NCBI GenBank assembly: GCA_031398915.1
Contig: JANNOG010000069.1
Span: 1-64,000, forward strand
Length of the DNA stretch: 64,000 bases
DNA from: JANNOG01 sp031398915
GTDB lineage: Bacteria; Actinomycetota; Actinomycetes; Actinomycetales; JBBAYJ01
Reading direction: 5' to 3'
Both the position numbers and the translations under genes were made by a program. Below the pieces are notes generated by a model. That model was not told the origin of the DNA, did no database searches, and saw nothing but the letters and a program-made list of their open reading frames with translations. Below, one piece after another: positions 36,493-44,631 of this stretch (position 1 is the first letter of the stretch; each line of letters begins with the position of its first letter).

Positions 36493-38664
36493 CTACCCAT
36501 GCTGGGCGGACAGGATCGTGACGGTCCGGGCGGCGACGACCAGACGATCGGCAGGCATCAGATCGGCAGGTCCCGGCGCGGGGATGGCCGGCACCGGGCC
36601 GACGGGCCAGCCGGGACGCGCCGACGCCGACGTCCACAGCAGCCGGTAACGCTGCGCCCAGGGCTGATCGGGCAGGGTGATCTCGCGGTCGTGCTGGCCG
36701 CCGTGGAACACCACCAACAACGAGTCGCCGCCCGCAGGCTCACCGTGCAGGTACATCAGCAACGTGCGCCGGTATCCGTCGTACCACTGCTCGTCCGACA
36801 TCTGGTCGCCGTCGCCGGTGAACCAGGCCAGGTCCTTCGTGCCGTCGGCGTGCACCGAGCGACCGGTGAAGAAGGCGCCCTGACGCAGGACCGGGTGACT
36901 GGCCCGCAGTTTGAGCAGGAACCGCACGGTATCCAGCAGATCCTGCTGCCACTGGCCGTGGTACCAGTCGACCCAGGTCACCTCGTCGTCGTGGCAGTAG
37001 GCGTTGTTGTTGCCGCGCTGGGTCCGACCCATCTCGTCGCCGGCCAGCAGCATGGGCACCCCCGCCGTCACGGCCCAGGTGCCCAGCATCGCCCGCAACG
37101 TCGCCTGGCGGGCGGCCAGGATCGCGCCGTCCGTGGTCGGGCCCTCGACACCGTGGTTGTCGCAGTGGTTGGTCTGCGCGCCGTCCCTGTTGCCCTCGCC
37201 GTTGGCCTCGTTGTGCCGATGGTCGTAGGCCGTCAGGTCGGCCAGGGTGAATCCGTCGTGACTGGCCAGGTAGTGCACCGACGCCAGCGGTCCGCGCAGA
37301 TCCTCGAAGATGTCTTCCGAGCCGGCGAGGCGGGTGGCCAGTGTCCGCACCCCCGGACCGGGGCGACCCTCGCGCTCGGCACGACCACCCGGCAACCAGA
37401 ACTCGCGGACGTCGTCGCGGTAGCGGTCGTTCCACTCGGTGAGCGGTGGTGGGTACTGCCCCGTCCGCCACCCGCCGTGGCCGACGTCCCACGGTTCGGC
37501 GATCAGTTTTGCCGCGGACAGCACCGGGTCCGTGCGCAACGCGATGAGCAGGGGGTGATCGGGGGAGTACGACCCGTCGCGCCCGCGCGCCAGCGTCGTC
37601 ATCAGATCGAACCGGAACCCGTCGACGTGCATCTGCTCGACCCAGTACCGCAAGGAGTCCAACGTCATCCGGATCACCTCCGGGCGGCCGAAGTCCAGTG
37701 AGTTGCCCGTCCCGGTGGTGTCGAAGTACCCCGAACCGGACAGCCGGTAGTACGAGGCGTTGTCCAGACCGCGCCACGACACGGTCGGACCCGCCTCGCC
37801 GCCCTCGCACGTGTGGTTGTAGACCACGTCGAGGACGACCTCGAGACCCGAACTGTGCAGCCGCTTCACCATGGTCTTGAACTCGGCGACAGTCGCCTCC
37901 GGACCTTCGCCGCGCCGCGCCGCGGCGCTGAACCGCGGATCGGGGGCGCAGAAGCTCATCGTGTTGTATCCCCAGAAGTTCGACAGCCCCATCTGGGTCA
38001 GCCGCACCTCGGACATCCGGGCGTGGATCGGGAGCAGCTCGACCGTGGTGACCCCGAGGCGCAACAGGTGAGCCAGCGCCGCCGGGTGACCCAAGCCCTC
38101 GTAGGTGCCGCGAATCTCCGGCGGGACGCTGGGGTGGCGCATGGTGAGACCGCGTAGATGGGTCTCGTAGATCACGGTGTCGGCCCAGGCGACGCGGGGA
38201 TGACGGTCCGCGGCCCACGAGAACGTGTCGTCGACGACCACCCCCAACGGGGCGCTGGGTAGCGAGTCGTGCTGGCTGAGCACGGAGGTGTCGCCCCGCA
38301 ACGTGGCGTCGACGACGTGGCCGAACAGTTCCGGCGACGGAGTAGGCGCGCCGGTCACCGCCCGGGCGTAGGGGTCCAGCAACAACTTGGCCGGGTTGAA
38401 CCGGTGACCGCGATCAGGCTGCCAGGGACCGTGGACTCGTAGCCCGTAGTGCTGACCGGCACTGATGCCTGGGACGTGGCTGTGCCAGATGCCATGCACC
38501 CGGTGCTCCAACGGCGTGCGCCGTTCGGTCCGGGCGCCGTCGTCGCCGATGTCGACGACACAGAAGTCGACCGCGGTGGCGTGTTCGGAGTAGACGGCTA
38601 CGTCGACTCCGTCCCCGATCAGATGAACACCCAAATGGGACGGACGGGCGGCGGGCGCGAGCAC
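36493..38664 (-). CDS. glgX: Glycogen debranching enzyme
   Basis: Isoamylase-type GH13 enzyme that removes alpha-1,6 branches left by phosphorylase. The 723-residue protein has CBM48 (DVAVYSEHATAVDFCVVDIG), then the barrel with VLDVVYNHTCEGGEAGPTVS, nucleophile region HVDGFRFDLMTTLAR, acid region AAKLIAEPWDVGHGGWRTG, and SHDGFTLADLTAYDHRHNEA. GTG 38664 was chosen: the frame continues upstream but would enter the divergent methyltransferase gene, and a CAGACT -10-like box lies 6 nt before it. It acts with GlgP, 1.6 kb away. Confidence 0.95.
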   Translation of the reverse strand: MLAPAARPSHLGVHLIGDGVDVAVYSEHATAVDFCVVDIGDDGARTERRTPLEHRVHGIWHSHVPGISAGQHYGLRVHGPWQPDRGHRFNPAKLLLDPYARAVTGAPTPSPELFGHVVDATLRGDTSVLSQHDSLPSAPLGVVVDDTFSWAADRHPRVAWADTVIYETHLRGLTMRHPSVPPEIRGTYEGLGHPAALAHLLRLGVTTVELLPIHARMSEVRLTQMGLSNFWGYNTMSFCAPDPRFSAAARRGEGPEATVAEFKTMVKRLHSSGLEVVLDVVYNHTCEGGEAGPTVSWRGLDNASYYRLSGSGYFDTTGTGNSLDFGRPEVIRMTLDSLRYWVEQMHVDGFRFDLMTTLARGRDGSYSPDHPLLIALRTDPVLSAAKLIAEPWDVGHGGWRTGQYPPPLTEWNDRYRDDVREFWLPGGRAEREGRPGPGVRTLATRLAGSEDIFEDLRGPLASVHYLASHDGFTLADLTAYDHRHNEANGEGNRDGAQTNHCDNHGVEGPTTDGAILAARQATLRAMLGTWAVTAGVPMLLAGDEMGRTQRGNNNAYCHDDEVTWVDWYHGQWQQDLLDTVRFLLKLRASHPVLRQGAFFTGRSVHADGTKDLAWFTGDGDQMSDEQWYDGYRRTLLMYLHGEPAGGDSLLVVFHGGQHDREITLPDQPWAQRYRLLWTSASARPGWPVGPVPAIPAPGPADLMPADRLVVAARTVTILSAQHG

Positions 38665-38670
38665 CGGTGC

Positions 38671-38702
38671 AGTCTGCCGTGCCCGATGAGGACTGGCAGA
38701 CT
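38671..38702. promoter_or_regulatory. Mirror-image divergent promoters of glgX and the methyltransferase
   Basis: AGTCTGCC (38671-38678) and GGCAGACT (38695-38702) form an 8-bp inverted repeat. Read outward, each arm gives GGCAGACT followed by 6 nt (glgX) or 7 nt (methyltransferase) and then a GTG start, so the CAGACT hexamers are placed like -10 boxes on opposite strands. A palindromic operator is the alternative reading; it could be both. Confidence 0.5.
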
Positions 38703-38709
38703 CCCCGCC

Positions 38710-39690
38710 GTGGACGACAACGGCGCGCCAGAGTCGGCGACGATTCCCGCGAGCGCCGACGACGTGCAGCGCGCGTTCGATGATCCGGTGGCGGCTCAGG
38801 TCCTCTACCACGACTGGGAATCACAGACCTACGACGACAAGTGGTCTATCTCATTCGACGCCCGCTGCATCGACTTCGCCGCCGACCGATTCGCGGCCGC
38901 CCTGGGCGGGGCGGCGGCTCCGCGCCCGTTCGGTCGGGCCCTGGAGATCGGCGCCGGGACCGGGTTCTTCTCGCTGAATCTGCGCCAGGCCGGGTGGCTG
39001 GACGAGGTCGTCCTCACCGACGTCTCCTCGGGCATGGTCGACGTGGCGTTGGGTAACGCCCACCGGTTGGGCTTCGACGTCCCGGGGAAGGTGTCGGGAC
39101 AGGTGGCGGGTATCGAGCGGTTGCCCTTCGACGACGGGGCGTTCGATCTGGTTTTCGGTCACGCCGTGCTGCATCACGTCGTGGACGTCGAGGCGGGTCT
39201 GCGGGAGTGCCTGCGGGTCCTTCGGCCCGGCGGTCGATTGGTGTTCGCCGGCGAGCCGAGTCGTATCGGGGACGCGTACGCCCGGCGCCTGGGGCGCTGG
39301 ACCTGGCAGGCGACCACGCGAGCGACCCGGTTGGCGCCGCTGCGCTCGCGGTGGGCCCGCCCGCCTGCCGAGCTGGACGAGTCCTCGCGCGCCGCTGCCC
39401 TCGAAGCCGTGGTGGACCTGCACACCTTCGTCCCCTCGGATCTGGCCCGCACCGCGTTGCGGGCGGGCGCGGTGGACGTCGCCACGGGCGGGCAGGAGCT
39501 GGTGGCCGCGGTCCTGGGGTGGCCGATCCGGACGTTCGAGGCGGCCGTCAACCCCGACCGGCTGGGCTGGAACTGGGCGATGTTCGCCTACCGCACCTGG
39601 CAGCGTGCCGGATCGATCGACCGGGTACTGGCCAGGGTGGTCCCCGAGGCGGTGTTCTACAACGTGTCCGTGACCGGCGTCCGGCCGTAG
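38710..39690 (+). CDS. Class I SAM-dependent methyltransferase
   Basis: A 326-residue methyltransferase with motif I LEIGAGTGFFSLNL, the acidic strand-2 end VVLTDVSSGM, the UbiE-like segment IERLPFDDGAFDLVFGHAVL and LRVLRPGGRLVFAGE. The C-terminal 120 residues (from RWTWQATTRATRLAPLRSRW) are additional and may bind substrate. The substrate is unknown. In mycobacteria, sugar methyltransferases of methylglucose lipopolysaccharide synthesis occur in the same etf/iscS/mnmA neighbourhood, so a glucan or lipid substrate is possible. The next gene, an acyltransferase, follows after 3 bp. Confidence 0.87.
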   Translation: MDDNGAPESATIPASADDVQRAFDDPVAAQVLYHDWESQTYDDKWSISFDARCIDFAADRFAAALGGAAAPRPFGRALEIGAGTGFFSLNLRQAGWLDEVVLTDVSSGMVDVALGNAHRLGFDVPGKVSGQVAGIERLPFDDGAFDLVFGHAVLHHVVDVEAGLRECLRVLRPGGRLVFAGEPSRIGDAYARRLGRWTWQATTRATRLAPLRSRWARPPAELDESSRAAALEAVVDLHTFVPSDLARTALRAGAVDVATGGQELVAAVLGWPIRTFEAAVNPDRLGWNWAMFAYRTWQRAGSIDRVLARVVPEAVFYNVSVTGVRP

Positions 39691-39693
39691 CGC

Positions 39694-40449
39694 ATGCCAC
39701 CGTCACCACTGCTGCGGGCATGGCTGCTGCGCCTGCGCCACGGTCGCGATCCCGACCAGTACTCCCATGTGAGTTGGCACGCGATCAGGTGGGTACTGCG
39801 CCACCGGGCGTTCACGCCGGGGTACCTGTTGCGCTACTGGCGACTGGCCCGGCTGCGTCTGGCGCACCCCGATGTGGTCACCCGCGGGATGGTCTTCCTG
39901 GGCCGCGGGGTGCAGATCGAAACGGTGCCCGGGCGCGGCCGATTGGACCTCGGCGCCTTCGTTCACATCGGTGACGGGTGTGGCCTGCGCTCGCACGAGG
40001 GGTCGCTACGGCTCGGCTCGCGCACCGTGTTGGGCCGTGACGTCCGGATGAACTGCTGGTTGGATATCGAGGTCGGCGAGGCCACTCTGCTGGCCGACTG
40101 GTGCTACGTCGCGGACTTCGACCACGAGCACAGCGACCCCAACCGGGTGATCAAGGATCAGGGGCTGGTCAAGAAGCCCATCCGGATCGGATCCGGATCG
40201 TGGTTGGGGGTCCGCAGCACCGTGCTGCGCGGCACGGTGATCGGCGACGGCAGCATCGTCGCGGCGCACGCCGTGGTTCGGGGCGTCTTCGATCCGTTCG
40301 TCGTGCTGGCCGGGGCGCCGGCACGGGTGGTCGCCGACCGCGAGCAGCGCTGGTCCAAGGCGGCATCCACCCGTCAGGCCTTCGCCGACCTGGCGGCCTG
40401 GCACGACCGCCTGGGGGCAGGTACCCGACCGGAAGTTACCGATGGTTAA
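39694..40449 (+). CDS. Left-handed beta-helix acyltransferase
   Basis: A 251-residue hexapeptide-repeat transferase. Residues about 55-215 show repeated [LIV]-G-x-x-x coils (LDLGAFVHIGDGCGLR, LRLGSRTVLGRDVRMN, IRIGSGSWLGVRSTVLRGTV, DGSIVAAHAVV) ending with the family signature FVVLAGAPARVV. The loop FDHEHSDPNR supplies His residues of the type used in catalysis. It probably acetylates or acylates a sugar or polysaccharide. It is 3 bp after the methyltransferase, so the two likely act on one product. Substrate unproven. Confidence 0.87.
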   Translation: MPPSPLLRAWLLRLRHGRDPDQYSHVSWHAIRWVLRHRAFTPGYLLRYWRLARLRLAHPDVVTRGMVFLGRGVQIETVPGRGRLDLGAFVHIGDGCGLRSHEGSLRLGSRTVLGRDVRMNCWLDIEVGEATLLADWCYVADFDHEHSDPNRVIKDQGLVKKPIRIGSGSWLGVRSTVLRGTVIGDGSIVAAHAVVRGVFDPFVVLAGAPARVVADREQRWSKAASTRQAFADLAAWHDRLGAGTRPEVTDG

Positions 40450-40491
40450 CATAGATCGAAACCAGATCCTGAACCGGATGAGGAGCGTTCG

Positions 40492-41289
40492 ATGAGGATC
40501 GTTGTCTGCGTCAAGTACGTCCCTGATGCTCAGGGGGATCGGCGCTTCGCCGACGACCTGACCACCGACCGGGCACATGTCGACGGCCTGTTGAGTGAGC
40601 TGGACGAGTACGCCGTCGAGGAGGCGCTGGTCGTCGCCGACGCGCTCGGCGCCGCCGGCGAACGCCCAGAGGTCGTCGTACTGACAGTGGGTCCGCCCGA
40701 GGCGGCCAACGCGATCAAGAAGGCGTTGCAGATGGGCGCCGACGCCGGCGTCCACGTCAGCGACCCGGCGATCCACGGCTCTGATGCGGTCGCCACCTCC
40801 GCCGTCGTCGCCGCCGCACTCGCGACCCAGTCCGCGGACCTCATCCTCACCGGGATGTCGTCCACCGACGGCGGGATGGGTGTCGTGCCGGCGATGGTCG
40901 CCGAGCGACTGGGACTACCTCAGGTCACGTACGCGGCAGAACTGGTCGTCGACCCGGGCGCAGCCACGGTCCGGATCCGCCGCGACGGCGAGACCAGTGT
41001 CGAGACCATCGAGTCGACGCTGCCGGCGCTGGTCAGCGTCACCGACCAGATCAACGAACCCCGCTACCCCTCGTTCAAGGGGATCATGGCCGCCAAGAAG
41101 AAGCCGGTGACCACCCTGACTCTGGCCGACCTGGGGATCGCCGCGGACGACGTCGGGCTGGACGCGGCCTGGAGCCACGCCGTCGCCGCCGATGCGCGCC
41201 CCGCCAAGGCCGCCGGTTCGGTAGTCGTCGACGACGGAAGCGGCGCGGCTCAGCTGGTTGATTTCCTCGCCTCCCGCAAGCTCGTCTGA
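40492..41289 (+). CDS. etfB: Electron transfer flavoprotein subunit beta
   Basis: Small subunit of the ETF heterodimer, which carries electrons from acyl-CoA and other flavin dehydrogenases to the respiratory chain. The 265-residue protein has IVVCVKYVPDAQGDRRF at the N-terminus, the AMP-binding region (LILTGMSSTDGGMGVVPAMV) and the signature ALVSVTDQINEPRYPSFKG. AGGAG lies 6 bases before the ATG. A possible TAACAT -10 box is at 40447-40452. etfA follows after 11 bp. Confidence 0.95.
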   Translation: MRIVVCVKYVPDAQGDRRFADDLTTDRAHVDGLLSELDEYAVEEALVVADALGAAGERPEVVVLTVGPPEAANAIKKALQMGADAGVHVSDPAIHGSDAVATSAVVAAALATQSADLILTGMSSTDGGMGVVPAMVAERLGLPQVTYAAELVVDPGAATVRIRRDGETSVETIESTLPALVSVTDQINEPRYPSFKGIMAAKKKPVTTLTLADLGIAADDVGLDAAWSHAVAADARPAKAAGSVVVDDGSGAAQLVDFLASRKLV

Positions 41290-41300
41290 GAGGACCCGCC

Positions 41301-42272
41301 ATGTCAGCCGTACTCGTTCTCGTCGACTACGACGGCAGTACCGTCCGCAAGGCCGCCTTCGAGCTGTTGACACTGGCCAGACGGATCGGTGACCCGGTCG
41401 CCGTCGTCGTCGGTCCCGATGCCGCCTCTGCCGCTGACGCACTGCGCGGGCACGGGGCCACCACGATCGTCACCGTCGACGACGCCGCCGTCCTCGATCA
41501 TCTGGTGGCGCCGGTCGCCGAGGCGCTTGCCCAACTGGTCGCTCGGTACAGCGCGGTGGCGGTACTGGTACCGAGTTCGAGCAGCGGCAAGGAGGTCGCG
41601 GGCCGCCTCGCCATCAAGATCTCCTCGGGTGTGGTCACCGACGCTGTCGACGTCGAGCGCGACGAGACCGAGAACCCCGCCCAGCTGGTCGCCATCAAGT
41701 CGGTGTTCGCCGGGTCGTTCACCACCCGCTGCGTGGTCAGCCACGGCATCCCGATCATCTGCGTCAAGCCGAACTCGGTCGCTCCCGAGCCTGCCGCCGA
41801 CACCGAGGCCACCGTCGTCGCCTTCGTCCCCGAACTGTCCGACCTTGCCCGCGCCGCTCGGATCACCGCCCGGGCCCCCCGACAGGCGAGCGGGCGCCCC
41901 GATCTCGGCGAGGCCGCCATCGTCGTGTCCGGCGGACGCGGTACCAACGGCGACTTCGCCCCGGTCGAGTCCTTCGCCGACGCGCTGGGTGGTGCGGTCG
42001 GAGCGTCGCGCGCGGCCGTCGACGCCGGCTGGTACCCGCACGCGAACCAGGTCGGCCAGACCGGCACGACAGTGTCGCCCCAGCTGTACGTGGCAGCCGG
42101 GATCTCGGGTGCCATCCAGCACCGGGCGGGCATGCAGACGTCGAAGACCGTGGTGGCCGTGAACAAGGACGCCGAGGCGCCGATCTTCGAGATGGTCGAC
42201 TTCGGGGTCGTCGGAGACTTGGCAACCGTCCTGCCCGCCGCGACCGACGAGATCGCGAAACGTCGCACCTGA
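41301..42272 (+). CDS. etfA: Electron transfer flavoprotein subunit alpha
   Basis: FAD-binding partner of EtfB. The 323-residue protein shows an N-terminal alpha/beta domain (SAVLVLVDYDGSTVRKAAFE) and the C-terminal FAD domain with VVSGGRGTNGDFAPVESFA, GWYPHANQVGQTGTTVSP, LYVAAGISGAIQHRAGMQ and VAVNKDAEAPIFEMVDFGVV. Length is standard. It is part of the etfBA unit. Confidence 0.96.
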   Translation: MSAVLVLVDYDGSTVRKAAFELLTLARRIGDPVAVVVGPDAASAADALRGHGATTIVTVDDAAVLDHLVAPVAEALAQLVARYSAVAVLVPSSSSGKEVAGRLAIKISSGVVTDAVDVERDETENPAQLVAIKSVFAGSFTTRCVVSHGIPIICVKPNSVAPEPAADTEATVVAFVPELSDLARAARITARAPRQASGRPDLGEAAIVVSGGRGTNGDFAPVESFADALGGAVGASRAAVDAGWYPHANQVGQTGTTVSPQLYVAAGISGAIQHRAGMQTSKTVVAVNKDAEAPIFEMVDFGVVGDLATVLPAATDEIAKRRT

Positions 42273-42283
42273 TCGCGTCGGCC

Positions 42284-42289
42284 TACCCT
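42284..42289 (+). promoter_or_regulatory. -10 box for the cysteine desulfurase (leaderless)
   Basis: TACCCT, 6 nt before the GTG at 42296, in the 23-bp gap after etfA. Confidence 0.45.
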
Positions 42290-42295
42290 GTACCG

Positions 42296-43507
42296 GTGGG
42301 CGCTGAGGTGTATCTCGATCACGCCGCCACGACAGTCGTCCGAGCCGAGGCGCTGGCCGCGTTCACCACGGCGAGTCACGTCACGGGCAATGCCGCATCG
42401 ATGCACGCGGCCGGTCGTCACGCTCGACGACTGTTGGAGGACGCCCGCGAATCGATCGCGGCGTCGCTGGGGTGTCGGGCGGACGAGGTGGTCCTGACGT
42501 CCGGCGGCACCGAGGCCGACACCCTGGCCGTCCAGGGCGTGTTCCGGGCCCGTCACCGGGCAGATCCACGGCGGCGTCGGATCCTGCTCAGTGCCGTGGA
42601 GCATCCAGCGGTCCGCAATGCCGCTGAGACCTTGGTGGTCGAGGGGGCCGAGGTGGTGGTCCTCCCAGTGGATAGCGGTGGCCGGGTCGATGTCGGCGCC
42701 ACCGCCCAGCGGATCCTTGCCGACGGCGGACCGGCGACGATCGCGCTGCTGGGGTGCATGTGGGCCAACAACGAGGTCGGCACCATCCAGCCGATCGCCG
42801 AGTTGGGCGGGCTGGCAGCCCAGTACCGGGTACCGATGCACGTCGACGCCGTTCAGGCCGCCACCACGATCCCGGTGTCGGCGCACCAGGCGGGGGTGAC
42901 CACGATGGCGATCAGTGGCCACAAGGTCGGCGCGCCGATCGGGGTCGGGGTGCTGACCGTCCGGGCGGGTACCGATCTGGTCGCCCCCACTCCCGGCGGC
43001 GGACAGGAGTCAGGTCGTCGCGGTGGCACCGTCTCGGTGGCGCTGGCACTCGCCTTGGCCGGCGCGTTGCGCACCACCGTCGCCACCCGCGCTGATGAGG
43101 GCGCCCGGCTGGGTCGGCTGCGTGCCGACCTGATCGACGGTCTCCTTCGCGGGTGCCCGGGCGCCCACCTCAGTGGAGCGGGCGACCCACGGCACAACCT
43201 GCCCAGCATCGCCCATCTCACCTTTCCCGGCTGCGACAGCGAGGACCTGCTGCTGTTGCTGGATCGGCTGGCGATCGCGGCCTCGACCGGGTCGGCGTGC
43301 CGTTCCGGCGTCCACGACCCCAGTCCGGTGCTGCAGGCAATGCGCCAGCCGGAGGATCATGCCCGCGGCGCGGTGCGGTTCTCGCTGGGGCACACCACGA
43401 CCCGGGCCGACATCGACGCGGTGGTTCGGGCAATGCCGGGCGTGGTCGTGCAGGCGAGGGCGGCCCGTCGGGCACACGCGAGCGCGGAGCTGGTGGGTAC
43501 CCGATGA
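42296..43507 (+). CDS. Cysteine desulfurase (NifS/IscS type)
   Basis: PLP enzyme that takes sulfur from cysteine. Here it most likely feeds MnmA (next gene) for tRNA thiolation and possibly Fe-S assembly. The 403-residue protein has YLDHAATTVVRAEALAAF, LTSGGTEADTLAVQGV, the aspartate of MHVDAVQAA, the PLP lysine in AISGHKVGAPIGV and the catalytic-loop cysteine in STGSACRSGVHDP. RGGTVSVALALALA matches the family's RSGT-type segment. The start overlaps nothing and follows a TACCCT box by 6 nt; the stop overlaps mnmA by ATGA. Confidence 0.93.
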   Translation: MGAEVYLDHAATTVVRAEALAAFTTASHVTGNAASMHAAGRHARRLLEDARESIAASLGCRADEVVLTSGGTEADTLAVQGVFRARHRADPRRRRILLSAVEHPAVRNAAETLVVEGAEVVVLPVDSGGRVDVGATAQRILADGGPATIALLGCMWANNEVGTIQPIAELGGLAAQYRVPMHVDAVQAATTIPVSAHQAGVTTMAISGHKVGAPIGVGVLTVRAGTDLVAPTPGGGQESGRRGGTVSVALALALAGALRTTVATRADEGARLGRLRADLIDGLLRGCPGAHLSGAGDPRHNLPSIAHLTFPGCDSEDLLLLLDRLAIAASTGSACRSGVHDPSPVLQAMRQPEDHARGAVRFSLGHTTTRADIDAVVRAMPGVVVQARAARRAHASAELVGTR

Positions 43508-44574
43508 GGGTGATGGCGGCGATGAGCGGGGGCGTGGACTCGGCAGTTGCCGCGGCGCGGGCGGTCGACGCCGGTCACGACGTCACCGGCGTGCACCTGG
43601 CGCTGTCCCGGGCCGAGGCTGGGGGAGGTCGGGCGCGGGCGCGTGGCTGCTGTTCGGTGGCCGACGCGCACGACGCGCGACGCGCAGCCGACGCCCTCGA
43701 CATCCCGTTCTACGTCTGGGACCTGGCCGAGCGTTTCGCGACCGACGTCATCGACGACTTCGCGGACGCCTACGCCGCAGGCCGGACCCCCAACCCCTGC
43801 ATCCGGTGCAACGAACGCATCAAGTTCTCGGCGTTGCTGGACCGCGCCGTTGCGCTCGGCTTCGAGGCGCTGGTCACCGGTCACTACGCCCGGCGCACCG
43901 TCGAGGCGGACGGGCCCGCCCTGCACCGGGCCACCGACGCGGCGAAGGACCAGTCGTACGTCTTGTCGACGGTCCGGCGCGACCGGTTGGCGATGGCCAT
44001 GTTCCCGTTGGGCGACGCCGATTCCAAGGCCGACGTCCGGGCCGAGGCAGACAGACGCGGGCTCAGCGTCGCAGCCAAGCCGGACAGCCACGACATCTGC
44101 TTCATCCCCGACGGGCACACCGCGGGCTGGCTGTCCCGGCGACACGGTGCCGCGCCGGGGCCGATCGTCGACACCAGCGGTGCCGAGGTCGGCCGGCACG
44201 ACGGTTCCTATCGATTCACCATCGGTCAGCGCCGCGGCCTCGCGCTGGATCGGCCCGCACCGGATGGGCGTCCCCGATACGTGCTCGCTATCCGCCCGGT
44301 CGATCGCACGGTCGTCGTGGGAGATCGCGACGCGTCGGCCACGACCGAGCTGCGGGCGACGTCACCGTCGTGGTTGGCGGACGTGCCGTCCGTCGGACAA
44401 CAGGTGAGCGTTCAGATGAGGGCTCACGGGACGGCGGTCCCGGCGGTCGTCGACGACGTGGCGGGGGAGTATGTCGTGGTGCGCACCTCGACCTCCCTGA
44501 GGGCGATCGCCGCTGGTCAAACCCTTGCGATCTATCTCGATGACCGAGTTCTGGGTGGCGCGACGCTGACATGA
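43504..44574 (+). CDS. mnmA: tRNA-specific 2-thiouridylase
   Basis: Installs sulfur at U34 of Lys, Glu and Gln tRNAs. The 356-residue protein has the PP-loop MAAMSGGVDSAVAAA, the catalytic Cys pair in NPCIRCNERIKF and PDSHDICFIPDG, the SYVLSTV helix, and the C-terminal beta domains (YRFTIGQRRGLAL). A Gly/Arg/Ala insertion follows the first strand (RAEAGGGRARARGCC), common in actinobacterial forms. The ATG overlaps the stop of the desulfurase gene by ATGA, consistent with a sulfur relay between the two proteins. Confidence 0.95.
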   Translation: MRVMAAMSGGVDSAVAAARAVDAGHDVTGVHLALSRAEAGGGRARARGCCSVADAHDARRAADALDIPFYVWDLAERFATDVIDDFADAYAAGRTPNPCIRCNERIKFSALLDRAVALGFEALVTGHYARRTVEADGPALHRATDAAKDQSYVLSTVRRDRLAMAMFPLGDADSKADVRAEADRRGLSVAAKPDSHDICFIPDGHTAGWLSRRHGAAPGPIVDTSGAEVGRHDGSYRFTIGQRRGLALDRPAPDGRPRYVLAIRPVDRTVVVGDRDASATTELRATSPSWLADVPSVGQQVSVQMRAHGTAVPAVVDDVAGEYVVVRTSTSLRAIAAGQTLAIYLDDRVLGGATLT

Positions 44575-44580
44575 GAGGGC

Positions 44581-44608
44581 TCTCATCCGGGTCTCATCGA
44601 TGCCTCAC
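44581..44608. promoter_or_regulatory. Helically phased direct repeats upstream of the Asp-repeat gene
   Basis: TCTCAT (44581-44586), TCTCAT (44592-44597) and CCTCAC (44603-44608) are spaced exactly 11 bp apart and end 23 bp before the Asp-repeat gene's ATG. Tandem half-sites with 11-bp phasing are how OmpR/PhoP-family dimers bind, and such a regulator is encoded two genes downstream. Confidence 0.5.
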
Positions 44609-44631
44609 AGCAGTCGCACAGAGTTGAGTCC

